DNA of 64,000 nucleotides, taken from NCBI GenBank assembly GCA_000827495.1, contig KN817527.1:341203-405202 (forward strand). Direction: 5' to 3'. Numbering within the stretch: the first letter of the stretch is position 1; every line of letters starts with the position of its first letter. This DNA is from Hypholoma sublateritium FD-334 SS-4 (taxonomy: Eukaryota; Basidiomycota; Agaricomycetes; Agaricales; Strophariaceae). Made by a program: the position numbers and the translations under genes. Below are positions 20,359-38,368 of this stretch, in pieces. The notes beneath the pieces were generated by a model, which was not told the DNA's origin, made no database searches, and saw only the letters and a list, made by a program, of their open reading frames with translations.

Positions 20359-21996
20359 ATGCTAGCAGCACGGAACATAGCAAGGATCAGCAGGAAATTA
20401 TCGCCGACGACACGAATAGGCGCAGCACTCCCGGCGCTCTCGCGCACGACAGCGCGCTCGTTTTGGGACCAAAAGCAGTCGGAGAAAGCCAACAACCCAT
20501 ATGCACAGGCGCCAGAGCAGCCCACGCTCGACACGGGCGCGGTGCCGCCTCCGAGCTTCGCAGACCCAGATTTCATCCAGCCAGAGAGCAGGCGCTTGTC
20601 GCCGTACCTCATGGGCCTGCTGGCGGTCGGCGGCGGGCTGGTAGCGTACGGACTGTAAGACATAGCCTCTCCCCGGGCCAAGCGCGCTCACGTCACAGCT
20701 ATGCAGGTACGGGCTGTACGAGATGATGACGATGTGGCCCGCCGCGGTGCGCCAGGACCTGCGCAACGGCCTGCGTGCGAAGCGCAAGGGCGACTTCGAG
20801 ATCGCGATACAGTACATGACGCGGTATGTCTCGCACGCACCCCGTCTCCCCGGTGCTGTCTGACCTGCGCCCAGCGCGTGGAACGAAGCGCGCGCCATGC
20901 CGCGCGATGCGTTCAACGAGCAGGCGCTGCTCAAGATCTCGGGCATCGGAATAGCGCTCGCGGGCACGCTCGAGGAGGCGGGGCAGCTAGTGCGCGCATT
21001 CGAGATGTACCAGGACGTGCTGCAGTATATCCGCACCGCGCACCTCGGGCCTGTCATCGCGAAGAACACGAACGCCGACCTCGACACGCTGCAGGCGTCG
21101 CTCAGTGGCCCGGAGAGCTACCGCACCGTCGCGCTCGCGTACCGCCTCGGCGAGCTCGCAAACAAGTTGAGCATGCCCAAGGAGGAGGAAAAATGGCTCG
21201 TCGTGTCGGTCGAGGCGCTCCTGCGCCTGCTCAACGCGCCGCCGCCGCTTGGGGCCCTGTCCGTTCCGCCGGAGAAGAACTCCAAGCACACCCGAGCATT
21301 GATCAAGCAGCTCGGGTTACCAGTCATGTTCTATCAGCACAATATTGCAGCGCCTTTTGAAGCCCTCGGCAGCTTCTATGCACGAACTGGCAACCCGACG
21401 TATGTTGACACGCCCTTAATAGTGGACTTGTTTCTGACCATCGACTAGATACGCCCTCCCCCTGTACCTACAAGCAATTTCGATCCTCATTCCAACGCCG
21501 CCTGCGGTGACCAACGCCGAGGACTACTGTCGCGGCGCTGCACTCATGGGTAACATCTCTGAGATGATTGTGCGCTACCAGATCAGGGACGGGGAACCTG
21601 CGGAAGCACTCGTTCAAGCCGAGGCGTGGGCGAACAAAGGCCTCGAGCTCGCAACCACAATGCGAGAGAAGGTATCCAAGAAATGCGAGGCGTGCGAAGA
21701 GGCCTATGCGGTGCTCCTCTACAACCTGGCGGTGGTACGGGAGGTATGTCTGGCTCTCCATCACGTACACGGCGCAATGTGCTGACGAGGTTGTGCTGGT
21801 ATAGCTTTCGGGGGACAAGAACCGCGCACGACAGCTTCTCAGCGAGAGCTTGGAGCAATCCAAAGCGATGGGTCTGGACGAGGGTATCAAACTCGCCAAT
21901 CGCGCTCTTGAGTCGCTCGGCGTGCCTCCAGTCGAGACGACTGCCAGATCTCTCGTATCTGATGAGGACCTCATAGCCTCTGCTTCTCTTGAGTAA
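20359..21996 (+). CDS. Mitochondrial TPR protein, Mgr3-like
   Basis: The arginine-rich, Ser-containing N terminus (MLAARNIARISRKLSPTTR) fits a mitochondrial presequence. A proline-rich stretch follows, then one membrane helix (YLMGLLAVGGGLVAYGLYG), then TPR-type helical pairs (GDFEIAIQYMTRAWNEAR, AFEMYQDVLQYI, ALPLYLQAISIL, AYAVLLYNLAVVRE, GDKNRARQLLSESLEQ). This architecture matches Mgr3, an inner-membrane adaptor that delivers substrates to the i-AAA protease; the assignment rests on layout rather than a diagnostic motif. Five exons are read with short introns, the last joined near 21745 and 21806. About 480 residues. It converges with the Rpn9 gene, 230 bp apart. Confidence 0.65.
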
Positions 21997-22226
21997 AAAG
22001 TTCATTCGCGTCAATTACACTCACATATTCTCTTGCATAGACTAGAACAACATGTATTGATAATGCTTCCTTCGTTGTATTACTAGGAAATCCCCACTCC
22101 CCTGCGCTGGCCTCGAAATATTTGAACGAGATCAAAATATTCGCATTCCTGCGGTTATGCCAACGTTATCATGTTTTGTGACGTACAGTTTATATTCCAT
22201 GGTACAGAAAACAAGAACAACAGCAA

Positions 22227-23546
22227 TCAAGCTTGTGCCAGCTGCACCTCGGGTGCTAGCCTCTCTTCCATCTTAGTCAGTTTGTCAACCCACTGCTCCA
22301 ATCGCGTCGCAAGGGTCCCAATCTGTTCCCGCGACAGAACGCGGGGCTGTACCCAGGTGATGACCGCCTTCTCCTCGACCTGATCCAGCGAGCCCTTGAT
22401 GAGCTTCAGGCTTAGCGCCTTCATCACGAGGTGCTCGACCTCGTTGGCGGGGAGCCGCGTCTCCTCCGCAATCGTCTGGAACGACATCGTGCGGTTGTTT
22501 GCGTCGCGCTTGAACACAGACTCGATAAGCGCCATGAGGCAGATCTTCTGGCGCAGGAACGGGTAGTTGTCCTGCAGGATCGGCTCCTTCGGGAAAAGCG
22601 GCGCGAGCGCCTCGAACTTGCCGATGTTGCCCTCGTTAAACGTGAACAGCAGCCGCTTCAGCCACTCGTGTTGGGTGCCGGTCAGTGAGTCGAGGATGGG
22701 GTGCATGAGCTGCGGGGGTCAGACTGGATCATCGGCGGAGGGACGGGGCACGCTTACCAGCTCGCCAAAGTTGTAGATCGTGTCGCCGAGGAAGGCGGAG
22801 ATGCTGAGGTCGTGGGCTCGTGCGAGGCGTTCCTCCGCCGACATTCCTGTCTCTATGTCCACGCAGGCGAGGTATAGTAGCGAGTTCCGATAGTATGGCG
22901 CGTATTCGGCCTTGGCCTTGTAGTAGTCCGCGGCGACGCCATAATAGGCGCCGTTTACCGTGCTCTCCACGGTCTCTAGCGTGTCCAGGATTTTCTGGGC
23001 AGCGTCCATGTCGGATTTTGTGCCCTCGAGGTCGCCATACAGCAACTTAGCGTGTGCGATCGAGGCGAGGAGGAGGACATGTGCCTCCGGTGCTTTCGCG
23101 GTGTCTATCCGCGATAGCAATGATGTCAGGAAGGCAAGGTGGAATTGTGGGTCTGGCAAACGGATAGGGAGGTAAGTAACGCAGATCTATGATGATATCG
23201 ATAGACATACTGTCGATATCTTTTGCTACTTTTACGCCGAGCTCTGCGAGACGCAGCTGATTGAGCTTGGTCTCGAAGTCGCGCACGAACCGCTCGAAGA
23301 CATCGACGCGAAATGGAAGAGCTTGTGGGTGATCGTAAAATTCAAACAACTTTTTCGTGAGCTGATGCCATAGTCTATCAACCCCTTTCATTAGCAGGGT
23401 ATATGGCCCGCGGACAGAATGACGCACTTGCGTGTATAGAGCGATTTGAATGATTCGAAGAACGGATGTAGCACTGCTGGAGTAGCTGCCAGTGCTGTGG
23501 AGATGAAATTGTCGAGCACGAGCTTCGGTGGCGTTGGTAGAGACAT
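22227..23546 (-). CDS. RPN9: 26S proteasome regulatory subunit Rpn9
   Basis: Non-ATPase lid subunit of the 19S proteasome regulatory particle, a PCI-domain scaffold protein. Four exons starting MSLPTPPKLVLDNFISTAL. Helical-repeat segments follow (LWHQLTKKLFEFYDHP, AYYGVAADYYKAKAEYAPYY, LAYIG-like DLSISAFLGDTIYNFGEL). The C-terminal PCI/winged-helix part is the clearest (LRQKICLMALIESVFKRDAN, ISFQTIAEETRLPANEVEHL-like, KALSLKLIKGSLDQV, VTWVQPRVLS-like). Verified joins are YTRK-LWHQ, KDIDN-PQFH and NFGEL-LMHP (the last with GTAAGC and CCGCAG). The length of about 385 residues matches the family. It is divergent from the C2H2 gene at 24134, sharing a 0.6-kb promoter region. Confidence 0.9.
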
Positions 23547-24040
23547 TGGGAACGGCGGAGAAGGAGATTAAGGAGGAAGACGAGGCGCCTGCTGAGCGAC
23601 GCGTCGCCCTGTGGCTGTGCAATTAAAGGCAGATTCCAAGCAAGCCCAAATACGCGACGCGAGGCGCACCGGCCGGCCGCGGCCTCTTGCTTTCTCCTTT
23701 TTAACTGGTTTTTTGACATATGTACGTCCGCCACTCCGTCGGTGGCGCACTCGGCGCCAACCAACGGTCAACTTTAGCGCCCATCTCAAGCCCAGCTCCG
23801 TCGCAATTGCGCTTGATCCATGAACCCTCCCACGGCATCGGACAACACAAAGTTGCACAACATTGGGAATCCTACGGGATCTACGGATCTTCGCTTTCAG
23901 CGCATCGCTTCGGGTGGAATTCACATCATCGCCTTCCGACCACCGTATCGGCCTGAGCAGCAGTACCTGGCACGCCGTAATGTTCGGCTTTCCGCGCTTG
24001 CAGCTGGAGACGACCACGGCATTTGTGACACCAGGCCAGG

Positions 24041-24047
24041 TATAAAG
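24041..24047 (+). promoter_or_regulatory. TATA box of the C2H2 gene
   Basis: TATAAAG lies 93 bp upstream of the ATG at 24134, with CT-rich sequence (24095-24125) between them, a common arrangement for a fungal core promoter. Confidence 0.5.
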
Positions 24048-24133
24048 TCCCAGCCGCGACAAAATATAAGTTTATCAAAACAAACAATTCCCCACTTCCA
24101 GTCCTCGCTTTCAGTCCTCACTCTCAGTCAGAG

Positions 24134-24768
24134 ATGGATAAATCTTACGCATGCCCGACCTGTCAGTTATCTTTCGTGCGCAGGCAGCAACTTCGTCGTC
24201 ATGTTAAGTCGCGTAAGTTCCACTTTTTCTTGTTCTTCACGGTAAATAAATATTAACACGCACTATTGTAGACCGGGGCAGTCGCACGGCTGAAGGAGCA
24301 TCCACCGAGTCCGTGGCAGTGCCATCAATTCCGTTGAACGTGCCTCGAGTGCGTCTTGGTCCACCACTTCACATCAGCACTCCGCGCGTTTCATCAACCA
24401 AGACGCCTAGCGCCCGGGAGATAGCGTGCGAGCCAAACCCCCTGGGTCTCCCGCTGGACGCGCCAAATTTCAACACCCCCGGAGGGATGGACGATTGGCT
24501 TGACAGCTTTTTCCCCGGCTTTGGCGCGATGCTGAAGCCACCTCCTGTTTCCCGAGAAGCGCACAGCCGCAAGCAGCGCATCAGTAAGGACAACACGGAC
24601 GCCAAGATAGATGCGGAAACGCACCGCAGGCAGTCGCCCAGCTCCTCCGCGACCGACTCGCGGCCTGCGAGCGGGGCACAGTCGCCGCTTTCCACTTCCG
24701 AACCCAGCGACATCACAGATGCAACTCCTGCATCCGTGGAACTGTCCATCGGGCATCCGACATGCTAG
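24134..24768 (+). CDS. Small C2H2 zinc-finger protein (one finger)
   Basis: Two exons, 191 residues. Exon 1 (24134-24212) encodes almost the whole finger: YACPTCQLSFVRRQQLRRHV has the C-x2-C-x12-H spacing. The last histidine codon is split by a 59-nt intron (GTAAGT at 24213; TAG ending 24271) and completed in exon 2 as KSHRG. The rest is Ser/Pro-rich and probably disordered, with PNFNTPGGMDDWLDSFFPGF as the only structured-looking segment, an acidic-hydrophobic patch that could be an activation or interaction motif. A single finger makes sequence-specific DNA binding uncertain. The protein is inferred to be a nuclear regulator of unknown target. Confidence 0.7.
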
Positions 24769-27700
24769 GCCGACGTGAGGAATGGGCGCAATGAATATTC
24801 CGGTGGCCAAGGGATCGACAGATGACAAACACACCCTACATGCTGCATATCCCCTTGTCCCCTTGATTACCGTGACCAACGTTGCCATCGCCCACATACC
24901 GCATGTGAACATCAATCTTTGCACCAATGTTACCAATCCTATACCCTCCTATACCTCATGCCCTTATATTAAATTCGCAACTCCATGTACATATATACTA
25001 TAACTTCGCTGTGCCGCCGCCGCCGGTGCTGCACTTGATAGACCTAAGAATAGACACTTGTCTTTTATAGCTACTTGACGCTTGACGACTCCGGGCATTC
25101 CGCATGACCAGCGTAAGTCTCTCACCGCTTTTCCGCGCCATCTTTTCCGCACTCTGCGTAAAATGGATATCATTCAAGCTTGCTTGCATCACAGAACAAT
25201 TGATTGTTGAGGAAGTTGGAGACGAGCTTACGAGTAAAGTTTGCATGGTACTTACCCTGCGTCGAAAATCGCTAGACGCGATGGTCACATCGTTTCATAG
25301 TAGATAGTCGAATTGAGTCTCATTACAATTTATGTAGGCGTTAGTAGGCGTAGACTTACTTCAGCCTAAGCACTGACAGTTCCGACTCGGAGTTAAGCGT
25401 GATAATCGTGAGACTTTGGCGCTTTCGCGCGTTGAAACGCAGCCAGTACTCTCCGACTCTCCGAGTCAACTCAATCTCTGTCGCAAACTTTCAAGCTGAA
25501 TCAACTGGATGGAGATTTCCCGCCACAAACGCACTATGTATTTCTGTAAGTTTAAAGTCATTATGGAGACTAAAGATATGATAGCGGGCCATTTGTATGG
25601 CATCAGTAACTATAATAGGCATCTGCGTTCTGACTTGAAGCACGACGGCAGCGCGTCAATGTCCAACAACCATCCCCGCGCCGCGTCAGTTTTTTCGGAG
25701 TTACAGAAGCAAAGGGGAATCTCTAAGTACATGTGCGGCAATGCGCGAACGGGATACTGATCTTGAACGTGAACTCGCAGTCCGAGGAGTCCGATGCACA
25801 GTCGCAGGTGACACTCGTCCTCAGGGATCCGGCCACAATCGTCCCCCTCCCCGAAGGCGTCGCTCAAGAGGCCTACGTTGTATGCGCAGAGAGCGGTGTG
25901 GCCAAGCGGAGCCGGAAAATATCCCGGTGGTTCCGCCAATCCGACCTGTTCTCACTCATGCTTTCTGAGGAACTGCGCTGAAAAGTCCAAATCTCCGATG
26001 AGCGGATGTACCGTTACGCTTCAGTTGGATGCGCCACACACTACGCCGCGCGCAGGATATGCGTGAGCCTGTGCGGTTTTCGGGGATGAAACGCCTTAGA
26101 TTTTGTTACCAGCGACTGCGACGGAGGCGATGAAAACATTATCGAGACGCGCCGTCCAAAGCGCCACTGGGGTAGTGTGCGCGCTGTTACAACGTGTCAC
26201 TCACCTGCGGCCGGTACATCCTCGCTCTCTCTGGAGCTAATTTTCCATGAGTTGCCTGCTGTCAAGCCTCGTGCGTGACATGCCTTTCCGCTCTTTTTTA
26301 TTTGTCGCCTTCCACTCTTGACTTCCGTGTCTGTGGGCTGTTTGACGCATTACACTTGTTCTGAAGAGTTTTTCAAGACACCCCAGCCGAAGGGAAAAAT
26401 TTACTTGTCTAAATACTCTACCAGCCTTTCGCATTATTACCCTCTGTCCGACTTCATCGAAGACAAAACAGCATCAATGCATTACACCGTCTCTCCAGGA
26501 ACGAACGGCAGCCGGATGGCTAAGCGGCTGCTGTGACCCCGCTGCGCAAGGCGCCATGATTCACGTACACGCGCCGGCGCTCGATGTCTGTCGAATATGT
26601 CAAACTGTCCTTTGCACGGGCTCAATATCCGTGGCATATCCGCTCTGCGGTGATAAGATAGAAGGTGTGCAGTCTATTTTGGCGACATGTCTAGAGATTC
26701 TGAACCCTCAGGTAAGTAAGCTACATATAGCTAATCGTCAACTGCGATAGAGTGGGCACACAAATCTGTATATAACATATATGCCGAGGAGCTGGGGATG
26801 TGGGCTCAAATTTGATTGTGATTTAAGCTCGCACCACTACACAATCTCGTATAGTTCAAGGTGGGCGTGAACAAGTGGATCATCATAGCAAGGATCTCGG
26901 TGCGTTTACTCGTTCACATCAGGATGCATGACCAGTCCGAGTGACAAACGGCTCAAAGCTCATTTGCTACCGATATATGATATATCACAGTTGCACAGTT
27001 TTCACGGTGTGAAATAAGTGTGCTCATGAATAGGAATATCATGCTTATAGATTACATGAATAATATACCGGAGTTTTCTAGATGCCGGCGTGAAAAGGGA
27101 GCATAAATCGAAGCTGGCGAAGCCAGGTCAGTGGGAGACAGACACAGACAACGGAGGATGATGCTATAGAATCATATTATCTACACGGTCTAGCTTTGTA
27201 AAGATGAAAGGCAATTATACTAAAGCATGTATTGATTAACGATGCTGAACAGCTCTTTGGGCCTCGCCTTCTTAGCTTGGGAGTTTCAATGAAGCTTCTG
27301 CAGACTCTGGGAGGAGAGCAGGGTAAACGTCACTAGCTTCTAACCGAGACTGAGTGCTGATTTCTTTCTCCGCTATAGGAATGAGATGGTGCTGCGACTA
27401 GCGGAGGTCAGAACTGCGAGGTTACAGGGGCCTTCTGGCATCTAGATCTATAAATGCTTCAAGCGCCGGTGATGTGCGTTGATGTGATACCTTATCTGGA
27501 CTTTCGTTTGATAGCCGAGGCATGTTACTAGGACGGTAGTGGCCGCGTTAGGCGCTCATCTCTCTCATATACTCCTCTATGTGGACCTACTGAAAAGCCG
27601 AGGATAACAAACTAGAAGTAAGAAGTAGAAATAACATGTATATTGTGAGTTGCATGTCCCTATCTCCCGCCCAAACTCGGCGAGAAAGCGGGCGGCCGTC

Positions 27701-28250
27701 GATAAGTATCCTGGTGTGGCGTAAATCGGACGCAACAATGCAGCACGCTAGAAGCTGAGAGCAAGAGAATGTTCACTTCCAAGTCGCCATTCAAGGCTAT
27801 TATCGTCTTGAAAGATGAGTCGCTGGCAGGATGTCAGCATCAATGGGTTCGTACGGCGTCAGTGGAACCCTTCAATCTAAATGTTGTCTAAATGCGTTGT
27901 GGACGTTCGAACGTTCGTATTGGAGAAATCACTGAGATAATATCTGACAATGTCATGAGGAATATACGTGGACGCGTACTCGTATGAACTCATGAGTATT
28001 ACTTACTATTACTTACATAAAATATTTGCTTTTTGTTCTATTTGAAGAGCCTGTGCAAGACGACTGGTCATTAACATGCGTCGGGGAAGATGGAGACAAT
28101 CGAAAGCTCTAAGCAGGACCGTGCCCTCGATGCGCCAGGGGTATTTGGTTGGATCGTTTGGACGCCAATTTGACTTCAAGGCCGCGCGCCCGGCATTCTC
28201 CATAGTGCGGCTATCACCGCATCACCCATCAATGGCCCGTGCGCGCATTC
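24769..28250. other. Long gene-poor region
   Basis: About 3.5 kb with no confident gene. The only coding-like stretch is 25509-25981, where two overlapping plus-strand frames (ending ELQKQRGISKYMCGNARTGY, and running to SRKISRWFRQSDLF) could be exons of one unknown gene. Remaining sequence (26700-28250) has frequent stops in all frames and no recognisable RNA or transposon. Confidence 0.4.
25509..25981 (+). CDS. Possible orphan gene (very uncertain)
   Basis: Frame one runs 25509-25760 (MEISRHKRTMYFCKFKVIM start). A second frame, 25733-25981, reads SEESDAQSQVTLVLRDPATI and then PLPEGVAQEAYVVCAESGVA before ending in EELR. The overlap around 25735-25760 would need an intron or frameshift, and no convincing splice pair is visible. 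No domain is recognised. It may be chance open sequence. Confidence 0.15.
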
Positions 28251-28254
28251 GCCC

Positions 28255-28262
28255 TATATAAA
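28255..28262 (+). promoter_or_regulatory. TATA box of U2 snRNA copy 1
   Basis: CTATATAAACC lies about 25-30 bp upstream of the inferred U2 5' end, the expected position for a pol II core promoter. Copy 2 has CCTATATAACC in the equivalent place on its strand. Confidence 0.6.
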
Positions 28263-28282
28263 CCTCGCGCTAGCAAAACCGG

Positions 28283-28470
28283 ATCTTTACCACTCTGGCC
28301 TTTTGGCTTAGATCAAGTGTAGTATCTGTTCTTAATAGTTTAACCACTATTATGGAGGCACCGCCTCCATTTCTGGTTATCTTATTTTTGCCGCCCCAGC
28401 TCCTTGGGCTCTGCTTGCACCCCTTGGACGCGATGACCTTGCCGCTGCACTAATGGCTTGTGTCGTCGGG
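28283..28470 (+). ncRNA. U2: U2 spliceosomal snRNA, copy 1
   Basis: The 5' domain GGCCTTTTGGCTTAGATCAA followed by GTGTAGTATCTGTTCTT is the near-invariant U2 signature and contains the GTAGTA branch-point recognition sequence. Next come stem IIa (AATAGT...ACTATT), a GC-rich stem IIb (GGAGGC-ACC-GCCTCC) and a U-rich Sm-type site ATTTTTG at 28384-28390. The 3' stem-loops include GCTTGCACC and GCGATGACC...GCTGCAC. U2 pairs with the intron branch site in the spliceosome. The 3' end is inferred; similarity to copy 2 continues to about 28557 through two conserved hairpins. Some stem III/IV bases differ from copy 2 (for example TAATGGCTTG versus TACCGGCCTG). Confidence 0.9.
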
Positions 28471-28474
28471 GGAT

Positions 28475-28549
28475 CCTCTTTTTGAGGTCGCTTCTCTTTG
28501 CTGCATTCTTGACTTCCTATCATTTGATATGGATTTCGAATGTAGCAAA
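28475..28549 (+). repeat. Conserved 3' hairpins flanking U2 copy 1
   Basis: A small hairpin CCTC-TTTTT-GAGG (28475-28487) is followed by a 12-bp stem: TTTGCTGCATTC at 28497-28508 with GAATGTAGCAAA at 28538-28549 (one G-U pair), enclosing a 29-nt loop with its own ATCA/TGAT pairing. In copy 2 the equivalent 12-bp stem is perfect. Conservation of pairing suggests either extra U2 sequence or a 3'-end processing signal. Confidence 0.55.
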
Positions 28550-28603
28550 CGGATGTGATTGCGAAAATTATTTACATAGATTCTGATTCATGGTAATTTT
28601 AAC

Positions 28604-29403
28604 CAGTGTTGAGTCGATTGGTATAACTCGATCCGATCGGGCACTTTTATTAGCACCGCTCGCCGATGAGTTATACCCAACCCTCCCTGCATCATCGTTG
28701 TTTGTTCTGCGGACATTGAAGTAAGGATGCTAACTAGTATATCATATGTTCCTTTCTTTAAAAATGGTTATCCCAGGTCTTGAAGCTTGAAGGGCAGGTT
28801 GGCGCGGCGGGCGGCGGGCAGCGGGCGCTGGGCCATATCAGGAAATATTCCCACATTCTGCAGCACAGCACTGACGAAGTTGCGCCGACTTTGGGTATTG
28901 ACTTCTGCTGGACGTTGTGATTTATCCAGAAAATTGAGTATACTAAGTTTGCTATCGTGCGCGGGCGCGTCTGCCCCAAAAAAATGGATTTCATTTTATT
29001 TTTCCCCGTGCCTCTAGGAGCGTGCACCTTGCGTGCACCATTGTTTGACCATTGTTAGTGTAAATGTACTCGTTTTTTCACCTCACGCTTGAGCCCCACA
29101 CATCGTGCTCCAGATTATTCAAGCACGTCGCGTCCTCGCAGAAGATTTATTACCACTATTTATCGCGTGCGGGCAACGTGATGGAGCAGCCCGTGAACTT
29201 AGCGCGCGTCGCTCCGGAGCTCAAAATCGTTACTTTTAACAATTTATTTTAAAAGCTGCCAATGCCGCCGCCCCGCCGACGTTTACTTGAATGTCCGATG
29301 GAACAAACACTGTGATTCAGGGTGGGTTGGGTATAACTCATCGACACTCGGTATCAATCAATCTGCCCGATTGGATCGAGTTATACCAATCGACTACACA
29401 CTC
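28604..29403. mobile_element. Non-autonomous hAT-like element, 800 bp
   Basis: The ends are inverted repeats of about 121 bp (28604-28724 and 29283-29403). The left end begins CAGTGTTGAGTCGATTGG; the right end, read inward, begins GAGTGTGTAGTCGATTGG. Further matching blocks are GTATAACTCGATC, CGATGAGTTATACCCAAC, TGTTTGTTC and CGGACATT-AAGTAA. ATTTTAAC sits at both borders (28596-28603 and 29405-29412 or one base shifted), an 8-bp direct repeat fitting hAT target duplications (T at position 2, A at 7), and CAGTG is a hAT-type terminus. There is no transposase ORF, so movement would depend on an enzyme encoded elsewhere. A GC-rich patch lies at 28798-28830. Confidence 0.7.
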
Positions 29404-29736
29404 AATTTTAACTTGGTGTGGTTGGATATACAAAAATCTGTATGTTGTAGTGAAACACTTGGATTCATTTGCATGGTAACCTTTGAGTGTAGAGTATGTA
29501 TGGTCATCAATGTGTGTAAGTACTGGAATTAGCAAGGCAGAGGTTGAAAATAAATGAATGAAATTGTAAAGCCCATTCTATCTTCACATGAGTGTGTAAT
29601 TCCTGAATTCCCAAATCCACCCCAAATCCTTGATCAACAGTGCATGTCAGTCAATGCATGTATACGTACTGGTGCTTTAATAAATAAAATACTGCCCGTA
29701 TCTAGAGGAACGGGATCATTCTACAACGTAGAGAAA
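29404..29736. other. Intergenic, 3' of the ABC transporter
   Basis: AT-rich, no gene recognised. It includes the right target-site copy (AATTTTAAC at 29404-29412) of the hAT-like element. Confidence 0.4.
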
Positions 29737-36672
<6,936 letters not shown>

Positions 36673-37026
36673 TTCGCGTCCTTGATGTGGGTGGTAAGAA
36701 GCAAGGGTACTTATGCATCAATCGGAAATGAAAATTAGGGTGCGCCTGGATGCGCCACGCGACCCAATGATAGTCCACCCAATCCATTTACATAAATCTC
36801 ATTGGTCCCGAACCAGTTTCTCACCCTTTGCTTCGTACTTCCATGTTCGTCCAATTTTGCCCGTCAGCAGCCGCCACCTCGTAGGCTACAGTCACGAGTG
36901 AACGAAGAAAATTATGTGCGTGAGTAGTTCATATACAGTGAATATCGTTTAATTAATGGTTAGGTACATGATTTTGTGCGTCGTACGCGTATGCTACACC
37001 TCCGAAACATATGCAGAGGATCGCTA
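36673..37026. other. Intergenic, promoter region of the ABC transporter
   Basis: Upstream of the ABCC start and downstream of the SGNH esterase stop. CT-rich stretches occur on the transporter's strand. Nothing else is recognised. Confidence 0.4.
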
Positions 37027-38368
37027 TCACTTTTTCAAATTGAAAATGCTTAAATCAACAACATTCGCCATCGCCTGATAACCCGCCACGTTAGGGTGCA
37101 GGAAGTCGCCCGAGTCGTAGATTGGATTCAGCTGACTCGGATTCGCCGGGTCCGCGACGACTTTATCGAAGTCCACCACCGCGTCGAAAATACCGCTCGT
37201 GCGAATGAAGGCGTTTACGCGCTGACGCGTCACCTCGCGGACCGGGCTCGAGTATGGCTGGATCGTCGGGTCGCCGCTGAATGGCGTGATTGTCGCCGCG
37301 AACACCGGCAGGCCTGCGATGTTCAGCCGCGTCACTATCTGCTTGAACGCCCAGATCAGCTGGTCACCAACAGCTTGCTGTGCTTCAGTGGTAGCGTCGG
37401 CGGTGCCGATGTCGTTCACTCCCTCGAATATCATCGAGAATTTGATGCCCGACTGCGCAATAACGTCGCGCTCGATTCTGCCGAAGGCGTTGGGACCGAG
37501 TCCGTCTGCGAGGATGCGGTTGCCGCCGGCAGCTTGGTTCACCACTGCGATATTCTGTGTGGCCGAGTTTTTCTGCATTCTGGCCAGCAGCAGGTCGGGC
37601 CATCTGTTGCGTGCTCTTGTTAAGCGATTACCATAAAATGAAGGCGCGTGATGCTCACCTATCATTGCCGTCCGTGTCGCTAGCACGCCCATCTGTGATA
37701 CTGTCTCCGACAATCGCCAGTGCGCTCGTGGTCGCGGGCACCAGCGCCTCGACTGCGCTCAGGAAATACCAATGCGCGACGCTTTGCAGCGACGGGTCTG
37801 TCAGGTTCAGCGCATTGATGGCATTGCCGAACTGGAACCACGTCGTCGTTCGGCTACCGGGGTGCGACGTGATGCTGTTCGTCGTCTGGCCCTCCGCAGT
37901 GTACAGCGTCACCGTGATCATCGACTGCGGCTTCACCGGGAAATCGATCGGGTCGGAGACGACGAGCGCGCCGTTGGGGATCACGATGGAGGTGAACCCG
38001 CTGAACGTGACGCTCTTTGAGGTCCCCTTCTGGATTGCGCTGACTCCGGCTGACCCGTTTACGGGCAAGGCGATAGAAACGGCGGTGATGGGCAAGTTTG
38101 ACCCGCCGAACACATTTGAGATGCGCAGCCGGATCTGTTCTGCGCCGATGGACATGTGCAGTGTCTGGCGAATCGTCGAATTGGGAAAAACGAGCCCGGT
38201 CTGGTTGAATGGCGGATTTGGAAGATTAGCGGCCTCAGTAAGCTGGGGCATGGTGGTCCAGGTGTCTACCCAATGGGTGCTTGCTGCCACAGCGGCGGCA
38301 GATCCAATGCCATTGAGGAGAATGGCAAGGGCGGCGGTTGTCAGCAGCAGGAAATGGTTGGAAGGCAT
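37027..38368 (-). CDS. Secreted SGNH/GDSL-type esterase
   Basis: Two exons, about 430 residues. The signal peptide is LLLTTAALAILLNGIGSAAA, followed by an N-terminal beta-rich region (THWVDTWTTMPQ start). SGNH block I is IVGDSITDG (nucleophile Ser), block II is in NQAAGGNRIL, block III is FEGVNDIGT, and block V is DFLHPN (catalytic Asp and His). All four catalytic positions are present. A 55-nt intron (GTGAGC, AACAG) splits the Arg codon in GNDR-WPDLL. This extracellular layout is common among fungal GDSL acylhydrolases; the substrate (carbohydrate ester or lipid) is unknown. A TATA-like box lies 55-60 bp upstream on the same strand. Confidence 0.85.

Noticed and set aside
25890..25965. tRNA-like start GGTGTGGCCAAGCGG
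   Set aside because: Resembles a D-arm region, but no B-box (GGTTCRANYCC), anticodon stem or acceptor pairing follows at the right distance.
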